The translations under genes were made by a program, and so were the position numbers. Shown piece after piece: positions 58,466 through 64,000 of a stretch of 64,000 nt of DNA. This DNA is from Microbacterium sp. ET2. GTDB taxonomy: Bacteria; Actinomycetota; Actinomycetes; Actinomycetales; Microbacteriaceae. Location: contig NZ_CP128170.1 in NCBI RefSeq assembly GCF_030347395.1, positions 2,666,001-2,730,000 on the forward strand. Direction: 5' to 3'. Within the stretch, counting starts at the first letter, position 1; each line of letters opens with the position of its first letter. The notes beneath the pieces are model-generated. The model saw nothing but the letters and a program-made list of their open reading frames with translations. It was not told the DNA's origin and did not search any database.

Positions 58466-59923
58466 TCACAGCGCCGACGCCGGCTGCCGCACTCCCGCCG
58501 CCGCCCCGGAACCTGCCGACCCCGCGCCCACCTGCTCCCACGCAGCCGCGAGCATCCCGACCCCTGCATCCAGGTCCTCCACGCGTGTCGTGAAAGGGAT
58601 CCGCAGGAACCGCTCGAGCGACCCGTCGATGGAGAACTTCGGCCCGGCGATCAGCGACATCCCGCGTGCCTGGCAGATCGAGGTCAGTGCCGAACTGCCC
58701 GGATGATCCAGCTGGACCCACAGCGACAGGCCGCCGTCCGGCCACGGCGTCGTCCACTGCGGCAGCCGTCGCTGGAGCGCTTCATGCAGCGCGAAGCGGT
58801 GCTCCCGCAGCATTCGCTGGCGATCCAGAACCAGCTCGTCCAACCTGCGCACCACGCGCTCCGCGATCAGCTGCTCGATCGGCGGGGTGCCGAGGTCGCC
58901 GGCGGGCCGCGCCTGCACCAGGCGGCGGATCACCGACTCGTCCGCCCGGATCCACCCGACCCGCAGCCCGCTCCAGATCGACTTCGACAGCGAGCCCAAG
59001 GTGATGATGCCCGATCCCTCTGCTCCGAAGTGTCGCGCGGCGTGGCGGGCGAAGGGCCCGTCATTCCACGCGCGGTCGATCGACAGGTCGACCGTCGCCT
59101 CGTCGATCATCAGGGTCGTGCCCGCAGCCCGCGCCGCAGCGACGACTCGCGCTCGATCCGAAGGCGCCATCGACGCTCCCGTCGGGTTGTGGAAGTCGGG
59201 GATGAGATAGGCCGCGACGGGGCGCGTGCGCTGGATGGTCGCGACGAGGTGAGGGATGTCCCATCCCGCGGTCGTCACGGGAGTCGCAAGCATCCGCGCC
59301 CCCGCCCGCTGGAACGCCTCGTAGGCGTGCGGGTAGGTCGGCGACTCGACGAGGGCGAGATCCGACCGGGTGACCAGCGTCTGCGCCACGAGCGCGATGG
59401 CGTGCTGGCCGCCCGTGGTCACGATGATCTGGTCGCGCACCGTGGGCAGTCCGCGCGCGGTGTACCGGTCGGCGATCGCCTGGCGCAGCCCGTCGTTGCC
59501 GAGGAGGTCGAAGCCCGGGAAGGTCGTGATGTCGGGCAGCTCCGCCATCGTCTCGGCGATGAGCTCCCGCAACCCCGCGACCGGCGGGGGGATCGACCCG
59601 GCGAAGTTCACGGCCTGGTTCGGCCGGCGCGAGACATCCCGGAGGTGGGGGAGGGTCGCGCGACTGCCCGACCCCTGCCGGCTGACCAGGTGCCCGCTGT
59701 CGCGGAGCGCCTGGTAGGTCGCAGCGATCGTGGTGCGGCTGCGGCCCGACAGCACGGCGAGCTCACGTTCCGACGGCAGCTGGGTGTCGACGGGGATGCG
59801 CCCGTCGGCGATGAGCAGCCGGATGCGCCCCGCAAGCTCGGTGTAGGCAACGCGCTCGGCTCCGAGGCTTCCCGTCATCGACAGCAGCTGGCGTGCAGAC
59901 AGGCGGGTGGCGGGGACGGACAT
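58466..59923 (-). CDS. MocR-type regulator (GntR winged helix plus aminotransferase domain)
   Basis: A 485-residue MocR/PdxR-family protein. Winged helix at about residues 25-95 (VAYTELAGRIRLLIADGRIPVDTQLPSERELAVLSGRSRTTIAATYQALRDSGHL). Fold I aminotransferase domain with D274 and the PLP lysine K314 in LGSLSKSIWSGLRVGW. Start ATG 59923. Transcribed away from a coupled operon starting at 60018, which it probably regulates, as MocR proteins usually do. Confidence 0.93.
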   Translation of the reverse strand: MSVPATRLSARQLLSMTGSLGAERVAYTELAGRIRLLIADGRIPVDTQLPSERELAVLSGRSRTTIAATYQALRDSGHLVSRQGSGSRATLPHLRDVSRRPNQAVNFAGSIPPPVAGLRELIAETMAELPDITTFPGFDLLGNDGLRQAIADRYTARGLPTVRDQIIVTTGGQHAIALVAQTLVTRSDLALVESPTYPHAYEAFQRAGARMLATPVTTAGWDIPHLVATIQRTRPVAAYLIPDFHNPTGASMAPSDRARVVAAARAAGTTLMIDEATVDLSIDRAWNDGPFARHAARHFGAEGSGIITLGSLSKSIWSGLRVGWIRADESVIRRLVQARPAGDLGTPPIEQLIAERVVRRLDELVLDRQRMLREHRFALHEALQRRLPQWTTPWPDGGLSLWVQLDHPGSSALTSICQARGMSLIAGPKFSIDGSLERFLRIPFTTRVEDLDAGVGMLAAAWEQVGAGSAGSGAAAGVRQPASAL

Positions 59924-59936
59924 GAATCCAGCATCC

Positions 59937-59975
59937 CCAACTGGACCGCGCGCGCCAGCCCACCGACGCAGTTGG
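59937..59975. promoter_or_regulatory. Inverted repeat in the MocR divergent gap
   Basis: CCAACTG (59937-59943) and CAGTTGG (59969-59975), perfect 7-bp arms, centres 32 bp apart, about three helical turns. Lies in the 94-bp gap between the MocR start and the small membrane protein. A direct TTGGC repeat follows. Likely MocR binding area and divergent promoter. Confidence 0.5.
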
Positions 59976-60017
59976 CTCAGACATTGGCAGGAAGTGGATG
60001 CGGGAAGGCGGTCCTGA

Positions 60018-60152
60018 ATGCTCTGGGTGGCTCTGTTCATCGTCGCGGCGTCGATCGCCGTCCTCATCGCCTGGACGATGCTGGTCGTGCAGGGGGACGA
60101 TCCGGGACCACGGCCCACCCGTGACGATTACGACACACGGAGACCCGAATGA
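60018..60152 (+). CDS. Small single-helix membrane protein, 44 residues
   Basis: ATG 60018, stop 60150-60152. One hydrophobic helix at about residues 3-24 (ALFIVAASIAVLIAWTML), then a polar, acidic/basic C-terminal tail. The stop overlaps the start of the dehydrogenase gene by 4 bp (ATGA), which supports it as a real coupled gene. No family recognised. Confidence 0.7.
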   Translation: MLWVALFIVAASIAVLIAWTMLVVQGDDPGPRPTRDDYDTRRPE

Positions 60153-61015
60153 CCGACCTTCTCGGATTCATCGGCCTCGGCCTCATGGGGTCGGCGATCG
60201 CGTCGCGGCTGCAGTCGCGGCATCCGCTCCTCGTCTGGAACCGCACCCGCTCAGCCACCGCGCCCCTCGTTCAGGCGGGTGCCGAGGTCGCCGACTCCGC
60301 CGCCGACGTGTTCGACCGGTGCGCGACGGTGTTCGTCTTGGTCACCGATGAGCGGGCCGTCGATGAGATCGTCGCGCCGGCCGACCTGCGGCAGACGACG
60401 CTCGTGCAGATGAGTACCGTGCGGCCCGCCTACTCCGCGGAGCTCGCCGCGCGCATCACCACCGCCGGTGGTCGCTACGTCGAGGCACCGGTGTCGGGCT
60501 CGCGGCAGCCGGCGCTGAACGGTGCGTTGATCGGGATGCTGGCGGGCAGCCCCCACGCCGTCGACGAGGTCGCACCGCTGCTCGACCCGGTCTGCGCGAT
60601 GATCGTGCGGTGCGGCGAGCCGCCGCGGGCGATGCAGATGAAGCTCGCCGTCAACACCTTTCTCATCACGCTGGTCAGCGGGCTCGCCGAGTCGTTCCAC
60701 TTCGCCGAGACGCACGAGCTCGACGTACGACTGCTCGAGCAGATCCTCGGCGCCGGCCCGATGGCGTCGTTCGTGTCGCGCGCGAAGGCGGCCGCGATCG
60801 TGGCGGGAGACTTCGCGCCGCAGGCGGCGATTCCGGATGTCGCCAAGAACGCCCGCCTCGTCGTCGCCGCGGCCCGCGAGAACGGCACGACCGCGACCCT
60901 GATGGACGCGTGCCTCGAGCTGTACGCCGAGACGCAGGCACTCGGTCATGGCGGCGATGACATGGCCGCCGTCATCACGGCCTATCGCGCGCGCACCGCG
61001 GGGCGGCGATCATGA
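60149..61015 (+). CDS. 3-hydroxyisobutyrate dehydrogenase-family NAD(P)-dependent oxidoreductase
   Basis: A 288-residue beta-hydroxyacid dehydrogenase: GFIGLGLMG at residues 6-14 (nucleotide binding), VEAPVSGSRQPALNGALIGMLAG (substrate loop), and the catalytic lysine in MQMKLAVN. Family substrates include 3-hydroxyisobutyrate, tartronate semialdehyde and glyoxylate or succinic semialdehyde. Linked by 4-bp overlaps at both ends. Confidence 0.92.
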   Translation: MTDLLGFIGLGLMGSAIASRLQSRHPLLVWNRTRSATAPLVQAGAEVADSAADVFDRCATVFVLVTDERAVDEIVAPADLRQTTLVQMSTVRPAYSAELAARITTAGGRYVEAPVSGSRQPALNGALIGMLAGSPHAVDEVAPLLDPVCAMIVRCGEPPRAMQMKLAVNTFLITLVSGLAESFHFAETHELDVRLLEQILGAGPMASFVSRAKAAAIVAGDFAPQAAIPDVAKNARLVVAAARENGTTATLMDACLELYAETQALGHGGDDMAAVITAYRARTAGRRS

Positions 61016-61605
61016 CGTCCCTCCCCGTCCTCACCTACCTGCAGCGTCGTGTCGCCGGTGAGCTCCTGACCGGTGACGCGACGCTGCTGCACTACCCGAC
61101 GCCCATCTCCCAGCTGCTCGGGATCGAGATCGTGGCCGTCGATGAACGCGCGGCGACGGTCCGCATGGCAGTCACCACCGGGGTGCACGGCAACCAACAG
61201 GGGACGGTGCACGGTGGCACGATCGCCGAGCTCGCCGACGCCGCAATCGGAACGGCGCATTCCACCGTCATCCGCGAGGGGGAGTCGTTCGCGACGATCG
61301 AGCTGAGCGTCCGTTTCCTGCGCCCGGTGTGGCACACGACGCTCGCGGCGGGGGCATGGTGCGAGCACGCCGGACGCACCGTCTCGCACTACCGCTGCGA
61401 GATCCGTGACGACGAGAATCGCCTCGTCGCCATCGCCGAGAGTGCGGTCATGACCGTTCGGGGCGAGGCGGCAGATCGCTCCGGCCCGACACGACACAGA
61501 ACCGACACGACACAGAGAGGAGACGACTGGTGCACGAGATCAGACTCGGGGATGACGCTGCTGAGGCCATCCGCTACGACGAGGTGCTGCGGGTCCCCGC
61601 CCTGA
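61012..61605 (+). CDS. PaaI-like hotdog thioesterase, C-terminal tail possibly frameshifted
   Basis: A 197-residue reading. Residues about 25-148 are the hotdog domain: HGNQQGTVHGGTIAELADAAIGTA (catalytic region) and FLRPVWHTTLAAG. PaaI proteins usually end near residue 150; here a 45-residue threonine/arginine-rich tail runs 76 bp into the cupin gene. A 16-bp tandem duplication (61486-61516) lies where the tail begins and would shift the frame. The hotdog domain itself is intact, so the enzyme may well be active. Confidence 0.82.
   Translation: MTSLPVLTYLQRRVAGELLTGDATLLHYPTPISQLLGIEIVAVDERAATVRMAVTTGVHGNQQGTVHGGTIAELADAAIGTAHSTVIREGESFATIELSVRFLRPVWHTTLAAGAWCEHAGRTVSHYRCEIRDDENRLVAIAESAVMTVRGEAADRSGPTRHRTDTTQRGDDWCTRSDSGMTLLRPSATTRCCGSPP
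61486..61516 (+). repeat. Tandem 15-bp repeat with 16-bp period in the thioesterase tail
   Basis: CCGACACGACACAGA occurs at 61486-61500 and again at 61502-61516. A 16-bp unit is not a multiple of three, so gain or loss of a unit changes the downstream frame. Confidence 0.85.
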
Positions 61606-61877
61606 GCGTCGGTCGCTACGTCCTCCCGGCGAGTGCGGAGGATCCGCAACAGCCGCACACCGAAGACGAGATCTACCTCGTGCGGTCGGGACGCGGCATC
61701 CTCCGCACCCCCACCGGTGAAGTCGCCGCCGTGCCCGGCGCCATGCTGTTCGTGCCGGCCGGCGAGGAGCACCGCTTCGTCGAGATCGAAGAGCCGCTCG
61801 ACGTGATCGTCGTGTTCGGCCCGGCCGAGCACACGAACAGGCCGGTCGAGCACAAGGACATAAAGGAGAGAGGATGA
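61530..61877 (+). CDS. Cupin-domain protein
   Basis: A 115-residue single cupin: PHTEDEIYLVRSGRGIL (metal-binding His/Glu motif 1) and GAMLFVPAGEEHRFVEI (motif 2 with its histidine). GTG 61530 follows AGAGGAG. Probably a metal-dependent small-molecule enzyme or binding protein. Overlaps the SDR gene by 4 bp. Confidence 0.9.
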   Translation: MHEIRLGDDAAEAIRYDEVLRVPALSVGRYVLPASAEDPQQPHTEDEIYLVRSGRGILRTPTGEVAAVPGAMLFVPAGEEHRFVEIEEPLDVIVVFGPAEHTNRPVEHKDIKERG

Positions 61878-62623
61878 CCCGGACCGTCGCCCTCGTCACC
61901 GGAGGCAGCCGCGGCATCGGACGCGCGATCGTCGCGAGGCTCGTGCGGCGCGGCTACAGCGTGGTGTTCACCTACACATCTGATGAGGCGGGGGCGACCG
62001 AGACCGTGGCGGAAGCCGCGGCGTCGGGTGGGTCGGTGCGGGCGCTGCGATGCGACGTCACCGATCCGGATGGGCCGGAGCGGATGATCGCCGCCTCCGA
62101 GGATCTCGGCGACCTGGTCATCGTCGTCAACAACGCCGGCGTCACCGGCCCGATCGGACCCGTCGCCACGGTGGCGGATGACACGGTCGCGCGTGTGCTC
62201 GACGTCAACCTCGTCGGGGCGCTGCGGGTGTGCCGCGAGGTCGTCCGTCGCTGGGAGGGAAGAGCGGTGCAGGCTGACCGCAGCATCGTCAACGTCTCCT
62301 CGATCGCCGCCCGCACCGGGGCGCCGGGGGAGTACGTCTGGTATGCCGCCTCCAAGGCGGGCGTCGAGGCGCTGACCGTCGGGCTTGCGAAGGAGGTCGC
62401 CGCTGCCGGCATCCGCGTCAATGCCGTCAGCCCCGGGACGACCGACACCACGATTCACGCGCGCGCCGGACGCTCCACCCGGGCCGCCGAGGTCGGCGCC
62501 CGCTCGCCACTCGGTCGACCGGCGAATCCCGACGAGATCGCGGCGGCCGTGGAGTGGTTGACGACGAGCGACGCCGGCTACGTCACCGGCACGGTGCTCG
62601 ATGTGGCGGGAGGGGTGCGATGA
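61874..62623 (+). CDS. Short-chain dehydrogenase/reductase (SDR)
   Basis: A 249-residue classical SDR: TGGSRGIG at residues 9-16, NNAG in VNNAGVTGP, SIVNVSSIAA, catalytic YAASK, and GRPANPDEIAAAVEWL near the end. Lies in a chain of 4-bp overlaps from the small membrane protein through to the interrupted gene downstream. Acts on a hydroxy/keto pair; substrate unknown. Confidence 0.93.
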   Translation: MTRTVALVTGGSRGIGRAIVARLVRRGYSVVFTYTSDEAGATETVAEAAASGGSVRALRCDVTDPDGPERMIAASEDLGDLVIVVNNAGVTGPIGPVATVADDTVARVLDVNLVGALRVCREVVRRWEGRAVQADRSIVNVSSIAARTGAPGEYVWYAASKAGVEALTVGLAKEVAAAGIRVNAVSPGTTDTTIHARAGRSTRAAEVGARSPLGRPANPDEIAAAVEWLTTSDAGYVTGTVLDVAGGVR

Positions 62624-63225
62624 AGACCGACAGCGCCGTGGACTGGACCGCGCCCGACGCGAAGGGCGATGCGCTCCTCGGTGCCGGCGCGACGCGGGCG
62701 GAGAAGACGCTGACGTACGGGGTCGGCGTGGCGGGGGCGGCTCTCATCGTCATCGCCGCGTGGATCGAGAACGTCGACTGGAACGTCGTGCTCTACATCG
62801 TGGCGGCGATCATCGCGCTGGATGTCGTCGGCGGCGTCGTGGCGAACGGGCTCAACGCCGCGAAGCGCGATCACTTCGGTCCGCCGTCGGCGACCGGGAG
62901 GTCGGTCGGTGGGCGGCTCGTACGGCGGCCGGTGCTCTTCACGGCGCTGCACGTGCATCCGATCATCGTCGGGCTGGTCTACCCGCCGCACCTCTGGTGA
63001 TGGGGCCTGCTGTGGTACCTCGCGATCCTCGCGGGGACAGCCCTCGTGCGCGCCGTGCCTCTCTATCTGGAGCGCCCGGTCGCGCTCGGGTTCTGTGCGC
63101 TCGCCCTCATGGCCGCCGTCTACACGCCGTCGCCCGAGATGTGGGGCTGGCTCCCGGTCATGCTCGCGCTCAAGCTCGTGCTCGCGCACGCGGTGCAGGA
63201 GGAGCCGTATCGGCCTGTGCGGTGA
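62620..63225 (+). pseudogene. Membrane protein gene interrupted by an in-frame TGA
   Basis: ATG 62620 overlaps the SDR stop. The frame gives 126 residues with two helices, then TGA at 62998-63000. The same frame then runs on without a start codon for another 74 codons to TGA 63223-63225, with strongly hydrophobic, membrane-like content (WGLLWYLAILAGTALV, FCALALMAAVY, LPVMLALKLVLAHAV). The context ...PHLW-TGA-WGLLW suggests a Trp codon (TGG) changed to TGA. It could be a pseudogene, a readthrough site or a sequencing error. Family unknown. Confidence 0.7.
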
Positions 63226-63291
63226 CGCGATCTCCTGCAGGAACGAGTTGACGTGCGAGGTGCTGGTCGGTGGCGGGGTAGCGTCGGCGAT

Positions 63292-63915
63292 ATGAGCCAC
63301 GACGACATCGTTCCTGCTGAGACGCCGCTCGAGGAATGGTTGGGCCGTCTCGCCGAGGCGCGGGGGGCGCCGGGCGGCGGCGCCGCGTGTGCTGTCATGA
63401 CGGCGATCTCCGCGGCGTTGCTCGGCATGGTCGCGGCCTACACGCCCGATGATGTCGAGGCGGAACGGGCTGTCGGGCGATTGCGCGGCAGGCGGCGGGC
63501 GGCGACGCGGGCGGCCGAGGAGGATGGTGTTCGCTCCGCCGCTTTCGGCGCCTCCCTCGCGATGAGCGATGGGCCGGAACGCGAGCGGGCGGTTCGACAG
63601 GCGACGGTGGAGGCGATCGAGTCGTCGCTCTCGATCGGTCGCATCGGCGTATCCCTTCTCGACGACGTCCGCCTGTTGGCCGACATCGGTAACCGTCACG
63701 TCGAGGCGGATCTGCGTGTCGCTGCGGAGGCGCTGCGCGCTGCGCTCGAGGGCGCGCACCTCACTGCGGAGGCCAACCTCGACCTCTTGGAACGGCATAG
63801 GACGCAGGATGATCAGCTCGACCCGCGCGTCGAGGAGTTTCACCAAGACCTCGCCGAGCTCGCCGAGAAACGATCGGAGTGCGACAGCATCGCGACCCAC
63901 CTGCGTTCCCGCTGA
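63292..63915 (+). CDS. Cyclodeaminase/cyclohydrolase-family protein (FTCD C-terminal-like)
   Basis: A 207-residue helical protein from ATG 63292. PLEEWLGRLAEARGAPGGGAACAVMTAISAALLGMVAAYT is the FTCD_C signature (x-P-x-PGGGS/A-x-A), followed by helical repeats through to the C-terminus. Family members remove ammonia from formimino-tetrahydrofolate or open methenyl-folate, but single-domain actinobacterial forms are unproven. Preceded by 66 bp with no clear link to the MocR operon. Confidence 0.85.
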   Translation: MSHDDIVPAETPLEEWLGRLAEARGAPGGGAACAVMTAISAALLGMVAAYTPDDVEAERAVGRLRGRRRAATRAAEEDGVRSAAFGASLAMSDGPERERAVRQATVEAIESSLSIGRIGVSLLDDVRLLADIGNRHVEADLRVAAEALRAALEGAHLTAEANLDLLERHRTQDDQLDPRVEEFHQDLAELAEKRSECDSIATHLRSR

Positions 63916-63951
63916 ACCTGCGAGTGGGTTCCGATCGCGTCGTTGTGGTCG

Positions 63952-64000
63952 TCAGTTCGTGAGGAAGAGGACGCTGATCAGCATCGCGATGATGAAGGTG
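63952..64000 (-). CDS. 3' end of a membrane-protein gene
   Basis: The last 15 codons of a minus-strand gene enter from the right edge and end at TGA 63952-63954. The residues are hydrophobic (FIIAMLISVLFLTN), as in a C-terminal membrane helix. Too little is visible to name the family. It is convergent with the cyclodeaminase-like gene. Confidence 0.45.
   Translation of the reverse strand, partial: TFIIAMLISVLFLTN

Overview
The window comes from a high-GC Gram-positive actinobacterium, most likely Microbacteriaceae and plausibly Microbacterium. The supporting signs are very high GC at third codon positions, frequent GTG starts, 4-bp stop/start overlaps (ATGA, GTGA), an IdeR/DtxR-type iron box, a DUF222/13E12-type HNH endonuclease family and probable leaderless promoters. 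No rRNA, tRNA, CRISPR array, transposase or phage module is visible. All calls come from reading the sequence and from family knowledge; no database search was run.

Layout. 1-8.6 kb: the start of a CDP-alcohol phosphatidyltransferase-like gene, a DUF421 membrane protein, a TetR gene with a fused luciferase-like/berberine-bridge oxidoreductase, glycerate kinase, a HAD phosphatase, a membrane protein coupled to an ornithine-type decarboxylase, and a HIRAN-like/glycolipid-binding fusion. 8.8-16 kb: GNAT, CaiB/BaiF, an ArsR-AHSA1 pair behind a well-formed promoter/operator, a NarL-type two-component system with candidate binding sites, and a hydrolase. 16-20.1 kb: a coupled cassette of acyl-CoA dehydrogenase, PIG-L deacetylase/NodS-like methyltransferase and glycosyltransferase, then an LLM oxidoreductase. 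20.1-26 kb: CHAD protein, TetR with an F420-type (Ddn-like) protein, GTPase, small kinase, VOC protein and serine hydrolase. 26-33.3 kb: an AraC regulator divergent from a carbohydrate operon (isomerase, Gfo/Idh, DUF6807, and an ABC importer lacking its own ATPase).

Two HNH genes (33.3-34.7 and 55.6-57.0 kb) of equal length and about 93% protein identity form direct repeats around a 21-kb segment. That segment holds a spore-photoproduct-lyase-family protein; an iron-box-controlled siderophore importer; a DHFR-like/LysR pair; an SsuABC-type importer followed by LysR, HisD-like dehydrogenase, nitrilase-fold hydrolase and NCS1 permease; a PhnDCE transporter with a tyrosine phosphatase and TetR; a double-MerR regulator with a cytidine-deaminase-like enzyme; and DUF6194 followed by an immunity-like protein that appears to start at CTG.

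57-64 kb: CtaG-like and DUF2243 membrane proteins; a MocR regulator divergent from a tightly coupled operon (44-residue membrane protein, beta-hydroxyacid dehydrogenase, thioesterase, cupin, SDR, and a membrane protein interrupted by an in-frame TGA); a cyclodeaminase-like protein; and the 3' end of another gene. The best candidates for undescribed biology are the deacetylase/methyltransferase/glycosyltransferase cassette, the MocR divergon, the HisD-like/nitrilase/NCS1 locus and the LLM-BBE fusion.
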